Shown piece after piece: positions 17,359 to 24,748 of a stretch of 64,000 bases of DNA. Under the pieces are notes generated by a model that ran no database searches, had not been told where the DNA came from, and saw only the letters and a program-made list of their open reading frames with translations. The stretch comes from Cytobacillus stercorigallinarum (GTDB lineage: Bacteria > Bacillota > Bacilli > Bacillales > Cytobacillaceae), in contig NZ_JACSQT010000007.1 of NCBI RefSeq assembly GCF_014836495.1, forward strand, positions 62,001-126,000, in the 5' to 3' direction. The stretch's first letter is position 1. Each line of letters opens with the position of its first letter. The translations under genes and the position numbers were made by a program.

Positions 17359-17474
17359 AGATAAAGGCATATATTAAAAAAGATCGGTGGTGCGGCAACA
17401 CCGTCCGATCTCGCAATAGTATTAGCCATTTAATAATTGACACCGTCCACCTACAGCAGGTGGATTATTTTTTA
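17359..17474 (+). ncRNA. Antisense antitoxin RNA of a type I toxin-antitoxin pair
   Basis: An RNA of roughly 115 bases is predicted from the promoter 17323-17352 to the terminator stem CCACCT/AGGTGG (17447-17463) with ATTATTTTTT. It contains no ORF. Its whole length is complementary to the 3' part of the toxin transcript running the other way, and it ends just inside the toxin stop codon. This is the convergent 3'-overlap architecture of txpA/RatA and bsrG/SR4. Exact ends are inferred. Confidence 0.7.
17375..17411 (-). terminator. Terminator of the toxin mRNA
   Basis: Minus-strand stem AGATCGG/CCGATCT with an inner GGTG/CACC helix, followed by TTTTTT. It lies within the region antisense to the antitoxin RNA. 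Confidence 0.75.
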
Positions 17475-17554
17475 TCATCGTTTTTGAATTGTAGCACAGC
17501 CATTATTAAACTTGTAAATGTACAAGCAAATACCAATGCCTCAAAAACTGACAA
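17465..17554 (-). CDS. Holin-like type I toxin peptide
   Basis: 29 residues: a short N-terminus (MSVFEALVFACTF), a hydrophobic helix and a charged KNDDKK tail. This matches the putative holin-like toxin family to which TxpA, BsrG and BsrE of B. subtilis belong (their pattern is M-S/T-x-Y/F-E/Q-A/S-L). TTG start seven bases after AAGGGGGG. An extended -10 promoter (TGCTATAAT, minus strand, 17609-17617) drives it. The peptide would insert into the membrane and be held in check by the antisense RNA. Confidence 0.8.
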   Translation of the reverse strand: MSVFEALVFACTFTSLIMAVLQFKNDDKK

Positions 17555-17608
17555 AGCAACACCCCCCTTCTACGGGGAATAATGGCTTTATTGACTATTG
17601 CTATTCTT

Positions 17609-17617
17609 ATTATAGCA
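17609..17617 (-). promoter_or_regulatory. Extended -10 promoter of the toxin mRNA
   Basis: Minus-strand TGCTATAAT, a TGn extended -10 with a perfect hexamer; the -35 region is weak. Predicted start about 17602, giving a leader of roughly 50 bases before the toxin. Confidence 0.6.
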
Positions 17618-17666
17618 CCACTGTATTTATTTTTGGAATTTTGTGAAAAAATCACATGATTGAATC

Positions 17667-17708
17667 TAAAAAAAGAGCTGAAAAGAATAAATCCTCCCCA
17701 ACAGCCCT
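17667..17708 (-). terminator. Terminator of the ywnF-tetR operon
   Basis: Minus-strand arms AGGGCTG/CAGCTCT (one G-T pair) followed by a run of seven T's, just after the tetR stop. Confidence 0.7.
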
Positions 17709-17719
17709 TACGTTTTTGA

Positions 17720-18325
17720 TTATTTTTTTAGCCCACGCTTTAAGAGCGTTATTTCTAACTTGAAATTTCTTACTGCTTCTTCCTTTGATAGCTCTTTGGA
17801 AAATGCCTCGATAATACTGCGCAGTAATACCGATGTAAGTATTTTCATTAAATACTTAAACTCTTCCTGATTTGAGATATGCAATAATTCTGTGTTTACC
17901 TTTGATTCGAATTGGATGAACTGCTGATTGGCTTCATATCCATTAAAACTTCGACCAAATTCATGTTCCACTTCATATGTCATATTTAAAAATAAATTTT
18001 TGAGAAAGTTACGATTCTCATCTTGTTCAGTAATCACCTTTTCAAAAAAGGCAATCATCATTTCAAAAATATCCCCATTGTACTTATTTAATAAAAAATA
18101 AACTTCACTTTGATTTCTTTTTACTCTTTCTTCTAGCAAGTAAAAAAAGGCATCTTCCTTATCTTCAAAATATTGATAAAAACTTCCCCTTGGAATACGG
18201 GCAGATTTAACAATATTACTAATGGATGCTTGCGTTAGTGGCACGCGAGAAAATTCTTGCTTCACAGCATTGATGAGCTTTTCTCGCTTTTCAATTGGTA
18301 AATTATAAAAAGTAATTTTTGGCAT
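17720..18325 (-). CDS. TetR/AcrR family transcriptional regulator
   Basis: 201 residues. The N-terminal TetR helix-turn-helix is clear (TQASISNIVKSARIPRGSFY followed by QYFEDKEDAF); the rest is a helical ligand-binding and dimer domain. It lies 26 bases behind ywnF in the same operon. Two ATGACA-N3-TGTCAT palindromes at the operon promoter (19027-19074) are the likely operators, making this an autorepressor. Ligand unknown. Confidence 0.88.
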   Translation of the reverse strand: MPKITFYNLPIEKREKLINAVKQEFSRVPLTQASISNIVKSARIPRGSFYQYFEDKEDAFFYLLEERVKRNQSEVYFLLNKYNGDIFEMMIAFFEKVITEQDENRNFLKNLFLNMTYEVEHEFGRSFNGYEANQQFIQFESKVNTELLHISNQEEFKYLMKILTSVLLRSIIEAFSKELSKEEAVRNFKLEITLLKRGLKK

Positions 18326-18351
18326 TATACTCCCCTCCCTAAGAGAATAAT

Positions 18352-18786
18352 CTAAAATGAAGAACGGCGCTGTTCTTCGTGCAAGAATTCCATAAATTGC
18401 GCTAGCGCCATAACAGGCTTCTCATTAATCATAATGATATATCTTTTTTTCATTTGTTCGGTTGCTGTTTTGCTTTCATTAATACGTTGGATCATATAAT
18501 CAACGCTTTTTTTCTCAATTGCTTTTCTGCGGATTTTCGATTCTTTAGATAAAGCCATACCTACTGCACCTAAAATAGAATAGATAAGCAAAGTTATCCA
18601 AGTGTTTTCATCCGTAGGCATGGTGAAAAGAACGATGATGATATTCATGATTGAGAAAACAACTAGCGGGAATGAAAATAAGGAATAACGAGAAGCCACT
18701 CTCATTGCTGGCGCCAAACGTTCATTCAATAATTCGATTTCTTTCTTAACAAATATAGGCATATCAGTAAAAGGATTCATATTCAT
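18352..18786 (-). CDS. ywnF: DUF5392 membrane protein, YwnF-like
   Basis: 144 residues similar across the length to B. subtilis YwnF: N-terminal FVKKEIELLNERLAP, two membrane segments around residues 35-52 and 65-80, and a cytoplasmic charged tail ending in FLHEEQRR. Function unknown. ATG at 18786 follows AAGGATGG. Operon with tetR downstream and a possible 33-residue ORF upstream; a hairpin (GACAGGGG/CCCCTTTGTC) precedes its ribosome site. Confidence 0.75.
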   Translation of the reverse strand: MNMNPFTDMPIFVKKEIELLNERLAPAMRVASRYSLFSFPLVVFSIMNIIIVLFTMPTDENTWITLLIYSILGAVGMALSKESKIRRKAIEKKSVDYMIQRINESKTATEQMKKRYIIMINEKPVMALAQFMEFLHEEQRRSSF

Positions 18787-18907
18787 GTGAATGCCATCCT
18801 TCCTAATTTATTTATTTTTAAAGACAAAGGGGCGTTTTCCCCTGTCTATAGGTTTCCCTTACCTAATGGGAATACTGCCGGTAAATACATACCGATGTTA
18901 CCAAAAA

Positions 18908-19009
18908 TCAGCTGTGCATATTCCTTAAACCTTGTGGTCTTTTACATATAGAAGCCTTTATACCTTGAAAACGAAGATTCTCAACAATTTGGTTTAATGG
19001 CGTGTTCAA
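18908..19009 (-). CDS. Possible 33-residue leader ORF of the ywnF operon
   Basis: TTG start six bases after GGGAGGGG, giving a 33-residue basic peptide (contains ENLRFQGIKASICKRPQG). It is the first ORF behind the operator-controlled promoter. I recognise no family; it might be a real small protein or a regulatory leader. Support is the ribosome site and position only. Confidence 0.35.
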   Translation of the reverse strand: MNTPLNQIVENLRFQGIKASICKRPQGLRNMHS

Positions 19010-19026
19010 TATTTCCCCTCCCAAGA

Positions 19027-19081
19027 ATGACAATGTGTCATAATCACTTCCCATCTTAAATGACAACGTGTCATATGTCAA
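19027..19081 (-). promoter_or_regulatory. Promoter with two TetR-type operators
   Basis: Minus-strand TTGACA (19076-19081) and TAAGAT (19053-19058) are exactly 17 bases apart. One palindrome ATGACA-ACG-TGTCAT (19060-19074) fills the spacer and a second copy ATGACA-ATG-TGTCAT (19027-19041) covers the transcription start. Likely binding sites for the TetR protein of the same operon. Confidence 0.75.
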
Positions 19082-19119
19082 TCTAAACTAAGTTGATTTT
19101 ATTTTGTAAGTCGAAACTA

Positions 19120-19168
19120 TTGTCAACTAAACTGGACAGGAGTATAATTTAACCATAACGTTATAGTT
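19120..19168 (+). promoter_or_regulatory. Sigma-A promoter and palindrome of the MerR gene
   Basis: TTGTCA (19120-19125), 17-base spacer, TATAAT (19143-19148). An 18-base nearly perfect palindrome (19151-19168, core ATAACGTTAT) follows at the transcription start and may be an autoregulatory site. Confidence 0.7.
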
Positions 19169-19210
19169 TGGAGGTATCACGTTGGGAACGAGAAACTAAA
19201 AATCGGTGAG

Positions 19211-19591
19211 TTGGCAGAAAGAGTAAATTTAACTAAAAGGACCATTGATCATTATACAAATCTTGGTTTGCTTGAAGCAGAACGTTCTCCTGCAAATTAT
19301 CGCTATTATGACGCATCAGCCATCGAAAGATTACATTTGATTGAAAAGTGGAAATCTGACGGTATGTCATTACTGGATATTAAGAGAAAGTTAGACGAAA
19401 AAGATGTTCACGAAGCAGAAGAAATTGATGTACGTGAACTAAGAATTAAGATTAATGGATTAAAGGATGAGGTTTCAGAAGTGCTTGCGCATTTAAATAA
19501 AACTGATGTAACAAGTCAGGAATATATTAAGAAGAATGTCTCTTCCGAAAGCATGTCCCTTATTCAAACATTGCTTTTACTCTTAAAATAA
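19211..19591 (+). CDS. MerR family regulator with a disrupted 5' end
   Basis: 126 residues from TTG 19211: the MerR helix-turn-helix (NLTKRTIDHYTNLGLLEAER), wing (YRYYDASAIERL) and a coiled-coil tail. The frame stays open upstream and encodes the expected NEKLKIGE beginning, but contains no start codon. The natural start, TTG 19182 seven bases after GGAGG, is in another frame and hits a stop after five codons. A single missing base near 19189 would join the two. Either a frameshift has damaged the gene, a sequence error is present, or translation begins inefficiently downstream. Confidence 0.7.
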   Translation: MAERVNLTKRTIDHYTNLGLLEAERSPANYRYYDASAIERLHLIEKWKSDGMSLLDIKRKLDEKDVHEAEEIDVRELRIKINGLKDEVSEVLAHLNKTDVTSQEYIKKNVSSESMSLIQTLLLLLK

Positions 19592-19635
19592 ACGAATAAA
19601 AAGGCATTGCTTATAGGAAATTTGGACAATGTAAT

Positions 19636-19719
19636 GGTAAGACATGAATTCTCGTCACTTCCTGAGACTTACATTCATGAAGAAAATATAGGAGGTGAAA
19701 GTCTTACCAAAAGTAAGAC
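19636..19719 (+). promoter_or_regulatory. Leader with mutually exclusive hairpins before the CorC-type gene
   Basis: GTCTTAC(C) at 19701-19708 can pair with GGTAAGAC at 19636-19643, enclosing a second CATGAAT/ATTCATG stem, or with GTAAGAC at 19713-19719. The second hairpin sits between the ribosome site GGAGGTG (19691-19697) and the TTG start at 19729, shrinking a 31-base gap to about 12. A short frame (ATG 19634) also ends in TGA overlapping that TTG. Confidence 0.5.
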
Positions 19720-19728
19720 GATTACATT

Positions 19729-21036
19729 TTGACGGTTACGTTAAATTTAATATTACTTGTTATACTTATTGCTTTAACTGCTTTTTTCGTGTCGACGGAA
19801 TTTGCGATAGTTAAGGTTCGAATGTCTAAAATTGATCAGTTAATAGCGGAAGGGAATAGTAAAGCCCTTTCAGCAAAAAAAGTAGTTACCCATTTAGATG
19901 AATATCTATCCGCTTGCCAGCTGGGAATTACTGTAACAGCACTTGGATTGGGGTGGTTAGGTGAACCAACCGTACTCAAGTTGCTACAGCCATTATTTAA
20001 TAATTTAAATCTTAATGCCTCTCTTACACATGTGATTTCATTTGGTGTATCATTTGCGATTGTGACTTATTTACATGTGGTCCTTGGTGAATTGGCACCA
20101 AAAACGATCGCTATTCATAAGGCAGAAGCCATTACTCTTATTTTTGCAAAACCTATTATTTGGTTTTATCGCATTACCTACCCTTTTATTTGGGTGTTAA
20201 ATGGGTCAGCCCGTCTCATTGTTGCGCTTTTCGGTTTTAAACCCGCATCTGAGAGTGAGGCTGCACACTCGGAAGAAGAATTACGTATTTTAATGTCTGA
20301 AAGTTATAAGAGTGGCGAAATCAACAAAAACGAATTGAAGTACATGAATAATATATTTGAATTCGATGAAAGAGTAGCAAAAGAAATCATGGTTCCACGA
20401 ACAGAGATTATTACTTTTTCAATCGATGATTCCTTTGAAAATCTTAGAAATACCATTAAACAAGAACGTTACACTCGCTATCCAGTTGTCGATGGTGATA
20501 AAGATAATATTGTTGGTTTTGTTAATGTTAAAGAATTTCTTACCGCAAACCTTCAGCCTGAAGAAACAAAGAAGCTTACTATACATGATTTTATTAATCC
20601 CGTGTTACGTGTTATTGAAACCATTCCAATCAACGACTTATTAATAAAGATGCAAAAAGATCGGATACACCTTGCAATCTTAATGGATGAGTATGGTGGA
20701 ACGTCGGGATTAGTCACCGTTGAAGATATTGTAGAAGAAATTGTTGGTGAAATTCGTGATGAATTTGACGAAGATGAAATTCCGGAAATTCGTAAGATAA
20801 AAGAAGGCCATTATATTCTTGATTCTAAAGTATTAATTGAAGATGTTAACCATTTGTTAGACCTTGATTTACCAGATGATGAAATCGATACGATCGGAGG
20901 ATGGTTCCTCACATTAAACTTTGATGCTAAACTTGGTAGCCAATTAGAGTTAGATGGATACTTATTTACTGTGACCGAAATCGATGGTCACCAAATACAT
21001 TATCTAGAGGTTAAAAAAATGGATGACCTATCATAA
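19729..21036 (+). CDS. HlyC/CorC family membrane transporter with CBS pair (magnesium-efflux type)
   Basis: 435 residues: DUF21/CNNM-type membrane domain (residues 1-180, three to four helices, ending near ALFGFKP), two CBS domains (about 215-335, including VPRTEIITF and [20 protein letters not shown]) and a CorC_HlyC C-terminal domain. The family includes B. subtilis YhdP/MpfA, implicated in Mg efflux. Start TTG overlaps the TGA of a 32-codon upstream frame and the ribosome site is 31 bases away, an unusual arrangement. A terminator follows at 21045-21082. Confidence 0.88.
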   Translation: MTVTLNLILLVILIALTAFFVSTEFAIVKVRMSKIDQLIAEGNSKALSAKKVVTHLDEYLSACQLGITVTALGLGWLGEPTVLKLLQPLFNNLNLNASLTHVISFGVSFAIVTYLHVVLGELAPKTIAIHKAEAITLIFAKPIIWFYRITYPFIWVLNGSARLIVALFGFKPASESEAAHSEEELRILMSESYKSGEINKNELKYMNNIFEFDERVAKEIMVPRTEIITFSIDDSFENLRNTIKQERYTRYPVVDGDKDNIVGFVNVKEFLTANLQPEETKKLTIHDFINPVLRVIETIPINDLLIKMQKDRIHLAILMDEYGGTSGLVTVEDIVEEIVGEIRDEFDEDEIPEIRKIKEGHYILDSKVLIEDVNHLLDLDLPDDEIDTIGGWFLTLNFDAKLGSQLELDGYLFTVTEIDGHQIHYLEVKKMDDLS

Positions 21037-21044
21037 CAAACACA

Positions 21045-21082
21045 AGGAGCCGCTTATTGATTAATGAACGGCTCTTTGTTTT
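21045..21082 (+). terminator. Intrinsic terminator of the CorC-type gene
   Basis: GAGCCG/CGGCTC stem followed by TTTGTTTT. Confidence 0.75.
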
Positions 21083-21085
21083 GCC

Positions 21086-21304
21086 TTATACTAACTTTTT
21101 TTCATCGAGTTTGAGCTGTGCTTCTAATTCTCTCCTCATTTTATCCGTTTCTAATAAATAATTTTGATGTTTGAGTTCTTCTAATTTTATTTGATCTTCA
21201 ATTATTTTCGCCTTTAATTCGGTTTGAGAACTTAAATGGCTAGTAATAATCGCAACGATTGGTATTCCAAAAATCATGATGACTGATACTAATCCAACAA
21301 TCAT
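21086..21304 (-). CDS. Small single-span membrane protein with coiled-coil tail
   Basis: 72 residues from ATG 21304, which follows GAGGAGGG at eight bases (an upstream TTG at 21325 lacks a site). One membrane helix (about residues 2-22) followed by a Leu/Glu/Lys-rich heptad-like tail. Such small proteins are common in Bacillaceae; no function recognised. Convergent with the CorC-type gene. Confidence 0.65.
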   Translation of the reverse strand: MIVGLVSVIMIFGIPIVAIITSHLSSQTELKAKIIEDQIKLEELKHQNYLLETDKMRRELEAQLKLDEKKLV

Positions 21305-21325
21305 TTTGTATCCCTCCTCTAACAA

Positions 21326-22073
21326 ATCGATCTTATTTACTATATTCTATGTTCAACCAGCATTTCCTTTACCATTAAACAACAAATAAGGCGATGTTTC
21401 ACTTATCAAAGACATCTAAGTATCAATTGTAATTACCTTTCTTGGTATATACTTGTTTGTGAGTACAGAAGTTTTATTTTTAGTTAAAAATCAACTCTTC
21501 AAAACAAAAGGACACGTCATCCGATGCCCAATGGTTAAATTTTTTAAAAAAAACGAATGTCTGCACGTGCTAAAATTCTCTATTCGGCATGGATAAAAGG
21601 TTGATCATTGGTGGTTTGTTTTAAGCAACATCCCAGACCCCCTTTTTCTTTAAGAACGAATTCAACAACATGCGCCATCCCCATTATGTTCGAATGATTG
21701 CTAAAAGGAAAACCAACAGATTACATGGATAACAGGTGGGTGAAACAGAGGGAGCAGAAACAATCCAAACAGTTAAATTTGACCATTAGAGAATGGCATT
21801 TACATATAGCTCAGGTCATGCTGGGTTTTCTAGAGGAAAACGCGAAAAGCAGACATAAAAATCCATGCCCCCTGTTTTAGAGCCATTAGAAGAACATACT
21901 AGGAATAAAAAATGATACGTTTACCTATTTACTTTAGTCATCTTTTCCACTTTTATTAATAAAGTATAAAGAAAGTGGAAGAATCAAATGAATGATTTCT
22001 CTTAATCTTTTATTTTACAAATCAGCTAAAGTGGGTATAATGGATAATAACTTGAAGGAAAGGTGGGGTACGG
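21326..22073. other. Long gap without a supported gene
   Basis: About 750 bases. The only frame of any length (TTG 21698 to 21880) has no ribosome site and no recognisable protein. A TTCCACTTT/AAAGTGGAA hairpin is visible around 21946-21984. The region could be decayed coding DNA; I see no insertion sequence or RNA family in it. Confidence 0.4.
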
Positions 22074-22382
22074 ATGACGGGCAAAAAGAGTTTCTCTTTT
22101 GGATTACTTATCATGTTCTGTGCATTTTTAGTTGTCCAATATCCTAGCGAACATTCAAGTTTGAGCACTTGGGGAGATCATCAACATGCAGTCTTTAACG
22201 ACTCCCATTTAAGTGATACCTCTCCATTAAAAGAAGAGCTCAAAAAACATCCGCTTGTTTTTGAGCATGTATCACTAATGCTCTTCAGCTTACTCTTACT
22301 TGGCATCTGCCAAATCACTTATGTTTCTATTCAAAACAGTAGACATAAGCAGCCGATTTTCTTCCAATCTAATTATCTATAA
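22074..22382 (+). CDS. Small membrane protein, unknown
   Basis: 102 residues with two hydrophobic segments (about 8-22 and 66-84) separated by a roughly 45-residue His-, Ser- and Glu-containing loop that probably lies outside. ATG after AGGTGGGG. Followed 55 bases later by another tiny membrane protein gene, possibly in one transcript ending at 22594. No family recognised. Confidence 0.6.
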   Translation: MTGKKSFSFGLLIMFCAFLVVQYPSEHSSLSTWGDHQHAVFNDSHLSDTSPLKEELKKHPLVFEHVSLMLFSLLLLGICQITYVSIQNSRHKQPIFFQSNYL

Positions 22383-22436
22383 TTATTCTTTTAATTTTTG
22401 TATGAATAGTACACAAAATTAAAGGAGGAAATAATA

Positions 22437-22550
22437 ATGATTGTTCGTATGATTATGATTAGTATGTTTTCATTAACTGCAACTACACTTTTATTTTTCC
22501 AAGGATTAGAGATTTTCCAAGCTTTCTTTGACTATTATAAAAATAAATAA
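22437..22550 (+). CDS. 37-residue hydrophobic peptide
   Basis: ATG eight bases after AAAGGAGG, an excellent ribosome site. One membrane helix followed by a YYKNK tail. A terminator follows within 15 bases. Function unknown; comparable tiny membrane peptides in bacilli modulate transporters or kinases, but nothing here says which. Confidence 0.6.
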   Translation: MIVRMIMISMFSLTATTLLFFQGLEIFQAFFDYYKNK

Positions 22551-22563
22551 AAAGCATTCATAT

Positions 22564-22594
22564 AGCCGCTCATTCTACTTGAGCGGCTTTTATT
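22564..22594 (+). terminator. Intrinsic terminator
   Basis: AGCCGCTCA/TGAGCGGCT stem followed by TTTATT. Confidence 0.85.
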
Positions 22595-22776
22595 AATACC
22601 CTTTCTTTTCCTTTTTTACTGACAACCAATTAGCAGGATCACTAGTTACAATCCTCTGCATTATAAAAATGAAACCAATTGTTAAAAACACTCTAGAATA
22701 TTTACCCGCTTCAATTGTAACTTAAGGAATTTATACCTAAAGTTATACACTATAACGCATCCCCTATTTACTCCAA

Positions 22777-22805
22777 ATAAAAAGACCAGAATGATTATCC
22801 TGGTC
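22777..22805 (-). terminator. Intrinsic terminator of the FbpB-like gene
   Basis: Minus-strand GACCAG/CTGGTC stem followed by TTTTTATTT, 18 bases after the stop codon. Confidence 0.75.
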
Positions 22806-22823
22806 CCTTTCTATATAAAAGGC

Positions 22824-22949
22824 TTATTTCGCTTTTTCATGCCTTTTTTCTAAACGTTTTTCGATGACTTCAAGTTGATCTGGATTTTTTAATAACTCTT
22901 CTTTATTACGACGAACTAACTCGATGTATGATAACTTTTTCTTTCTCAT
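22824..22949 (-). CDS. fbpB: FbpB-like small basic protein
   Basis: 41 residues: MRKKKLSYIELVRRNKEELL start, then an acidic/basic helix ending in EKRHEKAK. This pattern matches the Fur-regulated basic protein FbpB, a small protein that in B. subtilis helps the FsrA RNA spare iron by lowering translation of iron-rich enzymes. ATG after AAGGAG at eight bases. I find no clear Fur box upstream, but a perfect 23-base palindrome lies at 22975-22997. Confidence 0.65.
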   Translation of the reverse strand: MRKKKLSYIELVRRNKEELLKNPDQLEVIEKRLEKRHEKAK

Positions 22950-22974
22950 AAATATTTCTCTCCTTATTCAAATG

Positions 22975-22997
22975 ACTTTATTTTCTGAAAATAAAGT
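22975..22997. repeat. Perfect 11-1-11 palindrome upstream of the FbpB-like gene
   Basis: ACTTTATTTTC-T-GAAAATAAAGT. It lies 26 bases before the start codon and just ahead of the ribosome site, a position suited to an operator or an mRNA hairpin. It does not resemble the Fur consensus. Confidence 0.6.
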
Positions 22998-23460
22998 TCA
23001 TATCTTTTTTAGAAGAAAACAGTTTTGTAAGATTTTCTGACAAGTTTAATTGTCCATACAAAATCCTTTTGAGTTTTCTTTAAATTCAGATTAATATGAA
23101 ACAGAAGAAATGTCAAGACTTTTGAACCAAAATATTATCTTTATATAATTACGTCATAAAATCTTCACAAAATTTTAACAATTATACAAACCTTATTAAA
23201 TACTGTTTTATAACATATTCAAACAATATTCACCTGTATTCATATAGGAGAATTTTCATAGCTCCATTAAATATCTGATATATTAAAAACATATTGACAT
23301 AAATACCCTTTTGTATTTCATTTTCTTATTTATTTATGTTTCATGGTTCATTTTTTATGTCAGGGATTTTAGCTAAAGAGGCAAGTTAACTAAATAAGGA
23401 AATTTTTCGTGGTAGAATAATCCATAAAGAAGTGGTTCTAAAAATATATTTCGCGATAAG
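22998..23460. other. AT-rich non-coding gap
   Basis: No supported ORF. The 3' end should hold the promoter of the following GNAT gene. A 14-base motif TTTTAGCTAAAGAG (23367-23380) recurs after that gene at 23970-23983. Confidence 0.4.
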
Positions 23461-23471
23461 GAGAATTCACC

Positions 23472-23915
23472 TTGGAATTTAAACGATTAGAAAAGAATGA
23501 TTTAAATAAATGTGTGCAAACATTTATTGAAGTATTTAATGATGAGCCTTGGAATGATGAATGGACATTTACAAAGGCAAAAAAATATTTACTGAGTTTT
23601 TATCAGACACCTGGATTTCTAGGCGTTTTAGCGGTAGAAAACGATGAAATAATTGGCTTTATTTTTGGTGTAAATAGAGCATGGTGGAGCGGAGATGAGT
23701 TTTTTATTAATGAAATGTGTGTAAAAACACAAAGTCAAAATAAGGGTATTGGAAGAGCGATGTTAAATCATTTAATAAAGGAGCTTCATAGCAGTAACAT
23801 AAGTAACATTACACTTCTCACAGATAGAGGTATACCTGCCGAAGAATTTTATAAGAAAAATGGTTTTGAAGAAATAGAAAGAATCATTTTCTTGCATAAG
23901 AACATCAAACTATAG
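23472..23915 (+). CDS. GNAT family N-acetyltransferase
   Basis: 147 residues with the GNAT fold: FINEMCVKTQSQNKGIGRAM contains the acetyl-CoA loop (Q-x-x-G-I-G-R-A), and EEFYKKNGFEEIER is the C-terminal motif. TTG start after AAGGAGAA. Monocistronic, followed by a terminator at 23976-24012. Substrate unknown. Confidence 0.85.
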   Translation: MEFKRLEKNDLNKCVQTFIEVFNDEPWNDEWTFTKAKKYLLSFYQTPGFLGVLAVENDEIIGFIFGVNRAWWSGDEFFINEMCVKTQSQNKGIGRAMLNHLIKELHSSNISNITLLTDRGIPAEEFYKKNGFEEIERIIFLHKNIKL

Positions 23916-23975
23916 TTATCGAGAAGAGACAGGTGCTAGAATTAAATACGTACATATACTAACTAGGGTTTTAGC

Positions 23976-24012
23976 TAAAGAGCCCATCTCGATTGAGAAG
24001 GGCTTTAGTTTT
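23976..24012. terminator. Bidirectional terminator
   Basis: AAAGAGCCC/GGGCTTT arms flanked by T-runs on the + strand and positioned between convergent genes. Confidence 0.7.
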
Positions 24013-24277
24013 ACTCATCTCGATTATTACCATCATTCATATCTTCCGGGTCCTCAACCGCATCTTCTGGGTCAGGATCACCATCTTTCTCATCATCTTT
24101 AAACATCGTATCATCTTCATCTACTCCAGGTACATTCTCATCACCATTATTATCATTTTCTATACCATTGTTGGTTTCTGGAGGTGGACTCTGATCTTGA
24201 TCATCATTCGCTCCACATGCTGCTAATGAGAAAGACAATAAGATGCTGGAAAGAATGAATAAAAACCTTTTTGCCAT
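24011..24277 (-). CDS. Small acidic lipoprotein
   Basis: 88 residues from ATG 24277 (nine bases after AAAGGAG; an in-frame TTG at 24286 directly abuts the site). Signal peptide with lipobox LAAC, then a mature part dominated by Asp, Glu, Asn and Pro with no fold visible. Such low-complexity acidic lipoproteins are frequent in salt-tolerant bacilli; function unknown. Confidence 0.7.
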   Translation of the reverse strand: MAKRFLFILSSILLSFSLAACGANDDQDQSPPPETNNGIENDNNGDENVPGVDEDDTMFKDDEKDGDPDPEDAVEDPEDMNDGNNRDE

Positions 24278-24286
24278 AACTTTCAA

Positions 24287-24655
24287 CTCCTTTCAAATGA
24301 TTGACTCTTAAGTCTTAAATATTTTCCCCTTTTATAAGAAAAATATTTATAAAAAAGAAAAACTCCTACTTAGAGGAGATCTACTAGTAAGGATACACCT
24401 GTAGTATGTTCTTGATGTTTTTGCATAAGTGACGCTACCACATTATCTTATTAGTTCTAAAATATAGCATGTGTTTATCTGCACTAACAAGAAGTGATCG
24501 TAGCTTCAAACAAGATACTATTTACTTAAATAAATTTTTTGGGATTCAACCCATTGAATTTAGATTAACTAAGACTAAAAACTCAAACTAAATAATTAAG
24601 ATGGATAGAAATATTTATAAGATCATACTGTGAATTTTTTTCTTATATAAATAAT
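24287..24655. other. AT-rich non-coding gap
   Basis: No ORF with a ribosome site and no RNA family seen before the queT promoter at 24660. Confidence 0.4.
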
Positions 24656-24659
24656 ACCA

Positions 24660-24689
24660 TTTACAAACACGCCTAAAACCTGATATTAT
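24660..24689 (+). promoter_or_regulatory. Promoter of the preQ1 riboswitch-queT transcript
   Basis: TTTACA, 18-base spacer, TATTAT; the predicted start lies a few bases before the riboswitch. Confidence 0.65.
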
Positions 24690-24702
24690 AACCTATTGTT
24701 AA

Positions 24703-24739
24703 CGTGGTTCGAAACCATCCCACGATAAAAAACTAGGAG
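24703..24739 (+). promoter_or_regulatory. PreQ1-I riboswitch
   Basis: GTGGTTCGAAACCATCCCAC followed by GATAAAAAACTAGGAG: a short P1 stem, C-rich loop and the A-rich tail that ends in the ribosome site, as in the preQ1 class I aptamer. Since the tail contains the AGGAG used by queT nine bases before the ATG, control is probably translational. Confidence 0.9.
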
Positions 24740-24748
24740 TGTAATCAA

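Noticed and set aside
21698..21880. 60-residue frame starting at TTG
   Set aside because: No Shine-Dalgarno sequence, unusual composition, no family; kept only as unexplained sequence.
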